Positions 43,111 to 51,219 of a stretch of DNA of 64,000 nt are shown in pieces (position 1 is the stretch's first letter; every line of letters begins with the position of its first letter). Under the pieces are notes generated by a model, which saw only the letters and a program-made list of their open reading frames with translations, did not search any database and was not told the DNA's origin. The position numbers were made by a program, and so were the translations under genes. This DNA is from DASYLJ01 sp036009625 (GTDB taxonomy: Bacteria; Desulfobacterota; Binatia; DP-6), in NCBI GenBank assembly GCA_036009625.1, contig DASYLJ010000193.1, forward strand, positions 62,001 to 126,000, in the 5' to 3' direction.

Positions 43111-43389
43111 GTGGAGCAGAACGTTGTCGAGGAGCGTCCGAAGACGGTGGCGAATCGGTTCGAGCTTGCGGCGAGCCGCATGGCGGAAGAGTGGCTCAAT
43201 GCTGGCCACATGTCGGTCTCGGCCGGCGACCTGCGCATCGCGCGGGAGTTCCTGGAGCAGGTTGGTATCACCGTCGAGGAGACGCCCGGCGTCCTGGTCC
43301 GTCTGAACTACCGCGACGGTCGCTCCCAGGAGATGACGCGCGAGGCCGCGGTCATGCTCGCCCTCCGTCGTCTCGCCGGCCGCGCCTGA
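43111..43389 (+). CDS. Small hypothetical protein
   Basis: The 92-residue product starts at GTG 43111, seven bases after GGAAGAGG. It is mostly helical and charged (NRFELAASRMAEEWLNAGHMS, then LRIAREFLEQVGITV) and ends in TREAAVMLALRRLAGRA. Strong ribosome-binding site and codon bias support a real gene. I do not recognise a family. Hairpin repeat A begins 20 bases after its stop codon. Confidence 0.7.
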   Translation: MEQNVVEERPKTVANRFELAASRMAEEWLNAGHMSVSAGDLRIAREFLEQVGITVEETPGVLVRLNYRDGRSQEMTREAAVMLALRRLAGRA

Positions 43390-43409
43390 GCGGCTTTCGG
43401 TTGGGGTTT

Positions 43410-43539
43410 GGGGTGCGGGCCGGGGGCGTGGGTGCCGCCGGCTTGCTCGGAGCTCGCACAGCACCGCTCCACCCCTTTTCCCCACCCGTGTGCTCGCAAC
43501 TCGCCGCTCGGCGACACCCACACCCCCGACCCGCACCCC
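43410..43539. repeat. Long imperfect hairpin repeat A
   Basis: Arms 43410-43439 and 43510-43539 pair at 27 of 30 positions, around a 70-base loop. Read on the minus strand, the loop contains GGTGGGGAAAAGGGG and GCGAGCTCCG, which reappear in hairpin B. The stem begins GGGGTGCGGG; GGGGTTTGGGG lies just before it, much like hairpin C. It follows the 43111 gene, so it could act as a terminator or a mobile palindromic repeat. Confidence 0.75.
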
Positions 43540-43694
43540 ATGACCAGACCGTCCAGCACGTCCGGCGCGACGCCGTAGGGCGGCCGCATGGCGGGGCCTG
43601 TGCGTTGGATTTGATTTTTCCCTATCCAACCAGGAGGCGGACGCCGCGCGCATGATTCGGCGACGGTGACATTGGCGCTATCCGAACGTCACAT

Positions 43695-43836
43695 GGGTGG
43701 TGGTGGTGTGGCGGCGGTCGGGGGCCGCCGAAGGAGCGCGTTGTGAGTGAGCGTGGTGGGGAAATGGGGCGGCGGGGTGCCGAGCGAGCTCCGCGCGGAC
43801 CGGCGGTCCCCGACCGCCGCCACGCCACCACCACCC
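43695..43836. repeat. Long imperfect hairpin repeat B
   Basis: Arms 43695-43729 and 43802-43836 pair at 33 of 35 positions. The 72-base loop (43730-43801) has the GGTGGGGAAATGGGG and GCGAGCTCCG core seen in hairpin A on the opposite strand. The stem sequence is unlike that of A apart from GC richness, yet pairing is kept. It ends ten bases beyond the stop of the minus-strand phosphotransferase gene. Confidence 0.75.
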
Positions 43837-43846
43837 GACCGCGACG

Positions 43847-44914
43847 CTACGATGAAGCGATACTCGACGCCGCCAGCCGGATCATGCCCGTGGCGACCGA
43901 CTCCCCACCGCTCATGCGATCGTCTTTCGTCTGGCCCAGCTTCCAGCGGTAGTAGAGCTGCTGGACCACGACGGCCATCTTGAAGAGGCCGAAGGCGTAG
44001 TAGTACGGCATGCGGCTCACGTCGCGGCCGCTGCGCTCGGCGTAGCGTGCGACGGCTTCGGCGCGCGTCATGAAGCCCGGGCTCTGCGAGGGCATCGCGG
44101 CGATGAAGGCGTACGGCTCGCCGGGCTCGTACCAGGACGCGAGCAACGTGCCGAGATCGGTGAGCGGATCGCCGAGCGTGCACATGTCCCAGTCGTAGAC
44201 GGCGACGGCACGGCCGGGGTCGTCGGCGGCGACCGCCATGTTGTCGAGGCGCCAGTCGTTGTGGACCAGCGTCGGCGACGGTGACGGCGGCATGTGCTCG
44301 ACGAGCCAGCGCACGACGTCGTCGGCCTCCGCGAGCTCCTGCGTCTTGGCGCGCACCCAGCGATCAGTCCAACCCTTCACCTGGCGGGAGAGGAAGCCGT
44401 CGGGCTTGCCGAGCGCGCCGAGACCGATGGCGTCGTAGTCGACGGCGTGGAAGTCGGCGAGCGTGTCGATCATCACCTGCGACAGCTTCCGCGTCTGCGC
44501 GGGATCGGCACCACCACCGAACTCCGGTGGCACCTCCTTCCGCACGACCACACCGTGTCGGCGCTCCATCACGAAGAACGGGGCGCCGATGACGCTCGCG
44601 TCGTCGCAGTAGATGAACGCGCGCGGTGCTGCCGGGAAGCCACGGTAGAGCGCCGACAGCACGCGATACTCGCGACCCATGTCGTGCGCGCTCGCGGGGA
44701 TGTCGCCGTGCGGCGGACGGCGGAGCACGTAGCTCACCGTCGGGTAGTGGATCAGGTAGGTGAGGTTCGCGTGCCCGCCGGGGAACTGCCAGATGTCGGG
44801 CGTGCCGTCGGCAGCGGGAATCTTGCCGGTGAGCCAACGACCGACGGCGCCGGCATCGAGCTCTTCGCCGGCACGGACGGGAACGACGTCGGGATCGGGA
44901 GCGACGTGCGACAC
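43847..44914 (-). CDS. APH-fold phosphotransferase (ACAD10-like)
   Basis: The 355-residue product has the kinase-like motifs WQFPGGHANLTYLIHY, SYVLRRPPHGDIPASAHDMGREYRVLSAL, the catalytic loop LVHNDWRLDNM and AVYDWDMCTLGDPLTDLG. These match the aminoglycoside-phosphotransferase-fold proteins related to the ACAD10 kinase domain, often found with acyl-CoA dehydrogenases and thought to phosphorylate hydroxy-acyl-CoAs. GTG 44914 is chosen; ATG 44983 would overlap the upstream gene's stop by 35 bases. Confidence 0.9.
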   Translation of the reverse strand: MSHVAPDPDVVPVRAGEELDAGAVGRWLTGKIPAADGTPDIWQFPGGHANLTYLIHYPTVSYVLRRPPHGDIPASAHDMGREYRVLSALYRGFPAAPRAFIYCDDASVIGAPFFVMERRHGVVVRKEVPPEFGGGADPAQTRKLSQVMIDTLADFHAVDYDAIGLGALGKPDGFLSRQVKGWTDRWVRAKTQELAEADDVVRWLVEHMPPSPSPTLVHNDWRLDNMAVAADDPGRAVAVYDWDMCTLGDPLTDLGTLLASWYEPGEPYAFIAAMPSQSPGFMTRAEAVARYAERSGRDVSRMPYYYAFGLFKMAVVVQQLYYRWKLGQTKDDRMSGGESVATGMIRLAASSIASS

Positions 44915-44948
44915 GATCGACGTCGCTAACAGGGGCGTCCCCGGAACG

Positions 44949-45770
44949 TCAATCCGGTGGATGGCAACGATCGTCGGCGCCACAGACCCCGCCGATCATG
45001 GGCTGGCTACGGTTGAACAGACACTGGTACGTCGGCCCGTGATAGCCCTCCGCCGTCGAGAATGGCTCCGTCGTGCATCCGGCGTCCGTCGCACAGCAGA
45101 CGACGTCGGGTTCGACGACGAGCGGAACGCACGTGCCCGACGTGCAGGTCCCTCGCACGTAGGGGTCCGGCTGGCAGCTGAAGTACATATCCGCCGAGAG
45201 GAAATACTGACGATCGCGGCAGGTATTCTCGCCCTGACAGCACCCGACCGCATGGATGTGACAGTCGGCGGTACAGAAGCCCTGGCCGTCGCACTGCTCG
45301 CCCTCCTCGAGCTGCCCGTTCCCGCAGACGGCGGGCGCGACGCAGCCGGACGCATCGCACGCGTCGCAGACGCTCGTGGCCACACCGACGCACGCCGCGC
45401 CGCCGCGTGGCGCACGACACTGCGACGCCGATCGCACCCCGCTGCCCTTCGTCTCGCCGGCCGCGTTGGTCTTGCAGCACACCGCGGCGCCCGGTCGACC
45501 ACACGTCGACTTCGCGGCGCAGCGCACGACGGTGGAGAGACATCCGAGGTTCGCCAGGGTGGCGCGCGCGGTGTCCTTCGCGCACCGCTTGTAGGTCGCG
45601 GGTGACGTCGCCGTCGCGCAGTCGCAATTCGCGGCGATCGCCCCGCGGGCGGTCGCGACGTCGGGCGCGTCGGCCGCTGCCGGATCGCAGGCGGCATGCA
45701 CCGACGATGCGAGCACCAACAGCATAGCGGCGAGGGCGGCCATGGAGGGCATGGACGGCTTGTCCCACAT
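44949..45770 (-). CDS. Secreted cysteine-rich protein
   Basis: The 273-residue protein has a signal peptide (MWDKPSMPSMAALAAMLLVLASSVHAA) and more than two dozen cysteines. CGNGQLEEGEQCDGQGFC resembles the DUF4215-type repeat common in myxobacterial surface proteins. A helical part with CAKDTARATLANLGCL precedes it. Disulfide-rich, presumably extracellular; function unknown. It is divergent from the P450 gene across about 95 bp. Confidence 0.85.
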   Translation of the reverse strand: MWDKPSMPSMAALAAMLLVLASSVHAACDPAAADAPDVATARGAIAANCDCATATSPATYKRCAKDTARATLANLGCLSTVVRCAAKSTCGRPGAAVCCKTNAAGETKGSGVRSASQCRAPRGGAACVGVATSVCDACDASGCVAPAVCGNGQLEEGEQCDGQGFCTADCHIHAVGCCQGENTCRDRQYFLSADMYFSCQPDPYVRGTCTSGTCVPLVVEPDVVCCATDAGCTTEPFSTAEGYHGPTYQCLFNRSQPMIGGVCGADDRCHPPD

Positions 45771-45864
45771 GAAGCGCTCGTGGGTAAAGAGACTTTCAAG
45801 CAATCGGGACGCACTGGACGCGGTCCGTTCGCAGGCCGGGTGGAAATCGGTCGATCGTTCGATT

Positions 45865-47037
45865 ATGGAACCCGCCATGGAGACGCCCGCCGCCGAGTTC
45901 GACCCGCAGATGCTCTTCGACCATCCGGATCCGTACCCCATGTTCGCGGGGCTGCGGGCGACGATGCCGGTGATGCGGTCGGAGTTCATGAATCGTGTCA
46001 GCTGGGTCGTCACCAAGTACGACGACTGTTTCGCCATCCTGAAGGACGCCGAGACCTACTCGTCACGATCGAACGCAGAGGTCGGCAAGGTGATGGGCCG
46101 CACCGTCATCGAGATGGACGGCAAGGAGCACACCCGCCACCGAGCGCTGGTGCAGCGCGTGTTCGTCCCGAAGGGCCTCGACGGGCTGCAGCCGGTGCTC
46201 GAGAACATCCTGCACGAGATCATCGACGGCTTCGCGGCGGATCCCGCCGTCGACCTGATCGCACAGTTCACCGAGCGCTTCCCGGTCCAGGTCATGGCGC
46301 ACATGGTGGGCATCCCGCGCGCCGACTATCCGCAGTTCCAGAAGTGGGCGATCGAGATCATCGGCTTCGTGAAGGACTACCCCCGCGGCTACGAGGCGTC
46401 CGCCGCCATTCGCGAGTACCTCCTGCCCATCATCGCCGAGCGCCGCGCGCATCCCCAGGACGACGTCATCAGCCACCTCCTCGCCGGCACCGTCGACGGC
46501 CAGGGGCTCAGCGACGACGACATCGTCAGCTTCCTGCGCCTCCTCATTCCCGCCGGCGCCGAGACCACGTTCCGGCTCATCGGCAACATGCTGTTCGCGC
46601 TGCTCACCGAGCGCGACCGCTACGAGCGCGTGCGCGCCGACCGCTCGCTGGTGCCGTGGGTCATCGAGGAGACGCTGCGCTGGGAGACGTCGGTGCTGAT
46701 GGTGTCGCGGCAGACCAACAAGCCGGTCACCATCCGCGGCGTCGACGTGCCCGAGAATGCGCTGGTCTCGATCGTCGTCGCGTCGGCGAACCGCGACGAG
46801 GAGCACTACCCGAACGCCGACGTCTTCGACCTCGACCGCCGCGCCGAGGACCACCTCGGCTTCGGCTTCGGCCGTCACCACTGCCTCGGCTACCACTTGG
46901 CCCGGCTCGAGGCGCGCGTGGCGTTGAATGCCATCCTCGACCGCCTGCCGGCGCTGCGCCTCGACCCCGACGAGCCGGCGCCGACGATCACCGGTCTGGC
47001 GTTCCGCTCGCCGAAGACGCTGCGCGCGCTAACGTAG
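45865..47037 (+). CDS. Cytochrome P450
   Basis: The 390-residue bacterial P450 has I-helix AGAETTFRLIGNML (proton-relay Ala-Gly-x-Glu-Thr), K-helix EETLRWE (Glu-x-x-Arg) and the heme loop FGFGRHHCLGYHLARLE. Soluble class, so ferredoxin partners are expected elsewhere. The ATG at 45865 or 45877 is likely; the open frame upstream is not P450-like. Its 3' end overlaps the convergent secreted-protein gene by nine bases. The substrate is unknown. Confidence 0.95.
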   Translation: MEPAMETPAAEFDPQMLFDHPDPYPMFAGLRATMPVMRSEFMNRVSWVVTKYDDCFAILKDAETYSSRSNAEVGKVMGRTVIEMDGKEHTRHRALVQRVFVPKGLDGLQPVLENILHEIIDGFAADPAVDLIAQFTERFPVQVMAHMVGIPRADYPQFQKWAIEIIGFVKDYPRGYEASAAIREYLLPIIAERRAHPQDDVISHLLAGTVDGQGLSDDDIVSFLRLLIPAGAETTFRLIGNMLFALLTERDRYERVRADRSLVPWVIEETLRWETSVLMVSRQTNKPVTIRGVDVPENALVSIVVASANRDEEHYPNADVFDLDRRAEDHLGFGFGRHHCLGYHLARLEARVALNAILDRLPALRLDPDEPAPTITGLAFRSPKTLRALT

Positions 47038-47595
47038 CGGGACGAGGATCGTCCCCGGCACCGCGAAGCGATTGCCGGCGTCGTCGAACACCGTCAGCGA
47101 GACGAACTCGGAGCTGATGGGGACGTCGGCGCATGCGGGCTCGAGACACGCGATGGGATGCAGCGTGCCCTTGCAGGTGCCGTTGGTGCACGTCGCCGTC
47201 CCCTGCAGGCTCCCGATCGTGATCGGTGGGATGCCGGCGAGCTGACAGTCGCCGGTCGGATCGACACCGAAGCTGGTTCGGAGGACCACCTCCACCGGCA
47301 ACGCGCCGCTGAACGCGGCACCGTTCTTGGTGACGCCCTTCAGGGTCACCTGACCTCCCTTCGATTCCGTCGGCGACCCCGTGCGCGGGCACGTCGGACC
47401 GGGCTGCTTGGCACTGGTGAGCACCGCCGTGCCGCTGCGGAACGCGAACGCGGACGAACACGGCGTGGGCGGCGTGGTGTCGCACTGCGCCTGGATCAGC
47501 GTCAGCGCGCTGGGCGCGATGCCCGCACCCTTCTTCGCCTCGGCGAGTCCGAACGACAACGCCAGGATCAGGACGAACGGCAGCAAGGGACGCAT
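47029..47595 (-). CDS. Secreted hypothetical protein
   Basis: The 188-residue product has a signal peptide (MRPLLPFVLILALSFGLAEA) and a beta-rich body with eight cysteines (QCDTTPPTPC, ATCTNGTC, IACLEPAC). The sequence is low in hydrophobic helices, consistent with an extracellular disulfide-stabilised beta sandwich. It follows the lysyl oxidase gene by 22 bases and is probably co-expressed. Function unknown. Confidence 0.8.
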   Translation of the reverse strand: MRPLLPFVLILALSFGLAEAKKGAGIAPSALTLIQAQCDTTPPTPCSSAFAFRSGTAVLTSAKQPGPTCPRTGSPTESKGGQVTLKGVTKNGAAFSGALPVEVVLRTSFGVDPTGDCQLAGIPPITIGSLQGTATCTNGTCKGTLHPIACLEPACADVPISSEFVSLTVFDDAGNRFAVPGTILVPLR

Positions 47596-47617
47596 GTGTG
47601 CTCCTTCTCTTCGACGA

Positions 47618-48631
47618 CTACGGCTCGATGCGGAACGGCTTGCCCATGCCGACGCCGCGCTGCCCGGCCTGACTCCAGGCGACGACCTTGATCACCGCCT
47701 GCTCGCTCGTCGTGCCCGCGGGCACCGTCCACGAGACCTTCCGCACCTTGCCCCCGAGCCCGGTCTCGATCAGCTCGAACGTGGCGCCGCCATCGAGCGA
47801 GTAGAACACGTCCTGCACGCGCAACGCCTTCTGGCCACCCTTCATGTGCGTCTGCCAGGCTACTTTCACGGTTCGTCCCGCGCGACGCGTCTTGCGACCG
47901 CCCTTCACCTTCACCCGCGGCGCGGGCTCGGTGGCGCTCGGGCCCGCCAGCGTCACCGGCACGATGCCGATGTTGTTGTCGGGGTTGCTCTCGCAGATGC
48001 CGCCGACGCCGCACAGCACGCCGCCCGGGTTCAGGATGACGACCAGGTCGTAGTCGCCGGGGGGCACCTCGGTGACGTCGATCCACTGGCAGTCGAGCGT
48101 GCTGCCGTAGAGATCGCCCCACCCCACCTGGATGCCCTGGATGCCCGGCATCTCGCAGGCGTCGGTGCCGCGACAGCAGTAGCGACGCGTCGGACCGGCG
48201 CCCAGGCTCTCCTCCGGCTTGGTGTCCTCGATGCAGAAGGACCGCTTCTGCCCCGTCATCACCGCCTCGGTGCCGCCACGCGCGCGCAGCTCGTAACGGG
48301 CGAAGGCCTGGAAGTGCCAGTGGTTGTGCGACGGGCACGCGCTGAAGACCCAGGTCGGATCCCCGTTCGGGAGGACGTCAGTGGCATTCGGCGTGCCCAT
48401 GACCAGGTCTTCGTCGCCGACGTTGGTGGCGAGAACGCCGAAGCGGAGCAGCTTCCGCGCCCCCGGTCCGCCGACGCAGAGGTCGGCGGGCTGCAGCTCG
48501 CACGCCCCGGTCGCGAACGACTTCACCTCAGTGCGCACGTCGCCGGCGAGGATGTCGACGTCGAGGCGCAGGTCCGGCAGTGCGTGCGCGGTGGCGGCGG
48601 TGAGCAGGAGCAATGTGAGCAGAGCGCGCAT
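47618..48631 (-). CDS. Secreted lysyl oxidase-family protein
   Basis: The 337-residue protein has a signal peptide (MRALLTLLLLTAATAHA) and the lysyl oxidase signature. The copper site is SHNHWHF (His102, His104, His106). MTGQKRSFCIEDT contains Lys129, and GWGDLYGSTLDCQWIDVTEVPPGDY contains Tyr175, matching the residues that form lysyl-tyrosylquinone in animal enzymes. A Lys/Arg-rich linker and a C-terminal beta domain follow. It would oxidatively deaminate amines or lysines outside the cell, releasing peroxide. Seven bases after the SDR gene. Confidence 0.92.
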   Translation of the reverse strand: MRALLTLLLLTAATAHALPDLRLDVDILAGDVRTEVKSFATGACELQPADLCVGGPGARKLLRFGVLATNVGDEDLVMGTPNATDVLPNGDPTWVFSACPSHNHWHFQAFARYELRARGGTEAVMTGQKRSFCIEDTKPEESLGAGPTRRYCCRGTDACEMPGIQGIQVGWGDLYGSTLDCQWIDVTEVPPGDYDLVVILNPGGVLCGVGGICESNPDNNIGIVPVTLAGPSATEPAPRVKVKGGRKTRRAGRTVKVAWQTHMKGGQKALRVQDVFYSLDGGATFELIETGLGGKVRKVSWTVPAGTTSEQAVIKVVAWSQAGQRGVGMGKPFRIEP

Positions 48632-48638
48632 GGAACCC

Positions 48639-49445
48639 TCAGCTGGTGACGTCGGGCAGGATGGGAAGGCGAAGATCGGCGGTGATGCGCCGGTGCAACG
48701 CGGGGAAGAGCGCACGCAGGACGTACGCCAGGTTGACGTACCACGGCACCGTCACCTCGTGCTGGCCACGTTCGAGCGCGCGCAGCACCGCACGCGTGAA
48801 CGTCGGCGCGTCGATGAACGTCCGCGTGGCGCGTTCCGGCATGCGGGCCAGGATCTCCGGCGTGAACATCTCGGTGCGCACCAGAGCGGGATACACCGCC
48901 ATGACGTGGATGCCGAGGGGGGCCAGCTCGAGCACCAGCGCCTCGGTCAGCCCGGTGACGGCGAACTTGCTCGCGGTGTACGCCGCCTCGTCGGGCTGCC
49001 CGAGCTTGCCGGCGACCGACGACACGTTGACGATCCAGCCCTCGCCGCGCGCCCGCATGGCCGGCAGGACGGCGCGGATCGTCCACACCACGCCGAGATA
49101 GTTCGTCCGCATCATGCGCTCGAACTCGTCGAGCGGCTCGTCCTTGAAGAGACCGTGATGGCCGTAGCCGGCATTGTTGACCAGCAGATCGATGCGGCCC
49201 CACTGCGCGTGCACCGTCGCCACGGCGGCATCGATGCTGGCGCGGTCGGCGACGTCGCAGGCGACCGCCATGGTGCGATCGACGCCGAGCTCGGTGGCCA
49301 GCGTCTGCAGCCGATCGACGCGTCGGGCGAGCAGCGCGACGCGCATGCCGCGAGCGACGAGGTCGCGGGCGAGCTGTGCGCCGATGCCGCTGGATGCGCC
49401 GGTGACGATCGCCGTCCGGTCGCGGAATTCCGTCAGGCCCGGCAT
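48639..49445 (-). CDS. SDR family NAD(P)-dependent oxidoreductase
   Basis: The 268-residue classical SDR has TAIVTGASSGIGAQLA, LLVNNAGYG, catalytic Ser in VNVSSVAG and YTASKFAV, and a C-terminal extension rich in aromatic residues (VPWYVNLAYVLRALFPALH) suggestive of membrane association. An Arg-Arg pair after the second strand favours NADP. It lies between the diiron gene (10-bp gap) and lysyl oxidase gene (7-bp gap) on the minus strand. Confidence 0.94.
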   Translation of the reverse strand: MPGLTEFRDRTAIVTGASSGIGAQLARDLVARGMRVALLARRVDRLQTLATELGVDRTMAVACDVADRASIDAAVATVHAQWGRIDLLVNNAGYGHHGLFKDEPLDEFERMMRTNYLGVVWTIRAVLPAMRARGEGWIVNVSSVAGKLGQPDEAAYTASKFAVTGLTEALVLELAPLGIHVMAVYPALVRTEMFTPEILARMPERATRTFIDAPTFTRAVLRALERGQHEVTVPWYVNLAYVLRALFPALHRRITADLRLPILPDVTS

Positions 49446-49455
49446 GGCACGCGGC

Positions 49456-50286
49456 TCAGCCGCGCGCGCCGGGAACGAAGCGCAGCGCGAGCCCGACCAA
49501 CGACGGCACCATGCGGGGCCGCAGCAGCTCGGGATCGTACTGCGCCAGGCGCCGCTCGTTCTCGCCGACGCAGGTGCGCGCGAGCGTCTTCAGGTCGACG
49601 TCGCCGATCTCGTCGGGCACCTGCATCGTGAAGTCGTCGCCGGCATCGTTGTCGCGCAGCTGCAGCGCCGTCTTCACGCGGCCGATGGCCTGCAGCGCGA
49701 CGCCGGCGACGCGACGGACGAGGAACCATGGCTTCTGCACCACCGGGAGCTGCACTCCTCGATAGGCCGCCCAGTTCGAGAAGAAGAGGATGTGGCGCGC
49801 CTCTTCCTGCATGACGCCGTCGAACACCGCGGTGAGCGGCTTCGGGAAGAAGCCGGTGTCGGACGCGACCTTGAACAGGCCGAAGGCGAAGAACGAATCG
49901 AAGCACTCGCCGTAGCCCATCCGCATGAAGCCCCACTCGGCGTCGCGTGGGATCTCGGCGGCGTCGTCGGGGAACGGGATGTCGTAGTGGTGCAGCAGGC
50001 TGTCGAGGAGCTTCGCGTGCCGCTCCTCTTCGTACGCCTGCATTGCGATGGCTTCGCGCAGGACCGGATCGGGCTCGACGTCGGCCATGGCGCGCACGCG
50101 CGCTGCCGCGGTGCGCTCGCTGCCGACGGCTTCGCCCCAGAACGGCAGGCCACGGAGCCGTTCACGCGCACCCTGGTCGAGATCGGGCCACGGAACCTCG
50201 TGCGGCTCGTAAGCGTGATGCGTCTTCACGAACTCGCGGCAGAAACGTGCCTTGTGTTCGTCGCTCCCGATCCGGAGTCGTCCCAT
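49456..50286 (-). CDS. Ferritin-like diiron protein
   Basis: The 276-residue product has two Glu-x-x-His pairs in helices, YEEERHAKLL (Glu87, His90) and QEEARHILFF (Glu162, His165), with Glu127 in MGYGECFD between them. This is a four-helix carboxylate-bridged diiron site. It may be an oxygenase or desaturase-like enzyme; a simple ferritin is unlikely at this length. It is divergent from the cupredoxin lipoprotein and heads a minus-strand run with the SDR and lysyl oxidase. Confidence 0.87.
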   Translation of the reverse strand: MGRLRIGSDEHKARFCREFVKTHHAYEPHEVPWPDLDQGARERLRGLPFWGEAVGSERTAAARVRAMADVEPDPVLREAIAMQAYEEERHAKLLDSLLHHYDIPFPDDAAEIPRDAEWGFMRMGYGECFDSFFAFGLFKVASDTGFFPKPLTAVFDGVMQEEARHILFFSNWAAYRGVQLPVVQKPWFLVRRVAGVALQAIGRVKTALQLRDNDAGDDFTMQVPDEIGDVDLKTLARTCVGENERRLAQYDPELLRPRMVPSLVGLALRFVPGARG

Positions 50287-50330
50287 GACGTGCGTCGCGT
50301 ATAGCGGTCGATGGGGGCCGGAGCAACCCG

Positions 50331-50355
50331 TTTGCACACCTCCATGACGTGCAAA
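50331..50355. promoter_or_regulatory. Inverted repeat in divergent promoter
   Basis: TTTGCAC (50331-50337) and GTGCAAA (50349-50355) are separated by 11 bases between the divergent diiron and cupredoxin genes. The sequence CCATGACGTGC also occurs twice nearby (ending at 50292 and 50352). The layout suggests a shared operator for both genes. Confidence 0.45.
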
Positions 50356-50392
50356 TTTGACCGGCCCGTCGCCGCACCGTAAGAAAACTCGC

Positions 50393-51145
50393 ATGCTCGA
50401 TCGCACCGTCGCCGCCATCGTCCTCTGTGGTCTCGTCGTGCTCGGCGGATGTGGCGGCGACGACACGCCGCGGGCCGTCCGGCAGCCCACGCCGCTCGAC
50501 GAGAGCACCACGGGCAGCATCACCGTCGACGTCGGCGTGGACGGCACCGTGCCACCCATGGAGCAACTACGTATGAGCGGCTTCGCGGAGTGCACCGCGC
50601 AGCATCCCGACGGCGTCGCCGTAGGCGACAAGCTGGTCGCGAACGGCAAGGTCCAGAATGCCTTCGTCTACATCAAGGACGGGCTCGGCGACCGTGTCTT
50701 CGCCGTCCCCACCGAGCGCATCGTCATCGACCAGCTGGGCTGTCTCTACGTGCCGCGCGTCGCGGGGGCACAGGTCGATCAACCGATCGAATTCAAGAAC
50801 AGCGACGACACGCTCCACAACGTCCACGGAGCGCCGAAGCTCTCGAGCCCGTGGAACGTGGCACTCCCCCGCAAGGGCACCGAGCGGACGATCGCGGTCA
50901 CCCGTCCGGAGGTGATGATCAGCGTCCGCTGCGACCTCCACCCGTGGATGCAGGGCTGGCTCGGCGTGCTCGATCACCCCTACTTCGGGGTCTCGGGCGC
51001 CGACGGCCGCGTCGTGCTGAAGAACGTTCCGCCGGGTGACTACACGATCGGCGTGTGGCACGAGCGCTTCGGCACGCGCGAGCAGAAAGTCACGCTGCCG
51101 GCGAAGGGCACCGAGTCGCTCACCGTCACGCTCGCCGTCCCGTGA
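50393..51145 (+). CDS. Cupredoxin-domain lipoprotein
   Basis: The 250-residue product has a lipobox (VVLGGC, Cys20). A blue-copper-like domain has likely ligands His145 (or His142; LHNVHGAP), Cys180 and His183 (RCDLHPWM) with Met186. A C-terminal carboxypeptidase-regulatory-like beta sandwich (GRVVLKNVPPGDYTIGVWHE) follows. It is probably an outer- or inner-membrane anchored electron carrier or copper sensor. It is followed after 74 bp by the PuuD-like membrane protein. Confidence 0.9.
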   Translation: MLDRTVAAIVLCGLVVLGGCGGDDTPRAVRQPTPLDESTTGSITVDVGVDGTVPPMEQLRMSGFAECTAQHPDGVAVGDKLVANGKVQNAFVYIKDGLGDRVFAVPTERIVIDQLGCLYVPRVAGAQVDQPIEFKNSDDTLHNVHGAPKLSSPWNVALPRKGTERTIAVTRPEVMISVRCDLHPWMQGWLGVLDHPYFGVSGADGRVVLKNVPPGDYTIGVWHERFGTREQKVTLPAKGTESLTVTLAVP

Positions 51146-51219
51146 TCGCGTTGACTCGCCGCCATAGCGCTTGATAGGTCCCGTTGGTCGCGTCCCGCAA
51201 CCCCTAGAGGAGACGAACC

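Larger units (their letters stand above)
43390..43846. other. 457-bp convergent intergenic region with hairpins
   Basis: No gene is supported between the small protein and the phosphotransferase gene. The space holds the two long imperfect hairpins A and B, described separately. Between them, GTTGGAT (43604-43610) and its complement (43624-43630) enclose a 13-base T-rich loop, the only AT-rich patch nearby. An AGGAGG at 43631-43636 precedes only a five-codon frame. Confidence 0.6.

Noticed and set aside
43847..44914. Aminoglycoside resistance gene
   Set aside because: It has the kinase-like fold, but its motifs and CoA-metabolism context fit the ACAD10-like group, and no mobile element is near.
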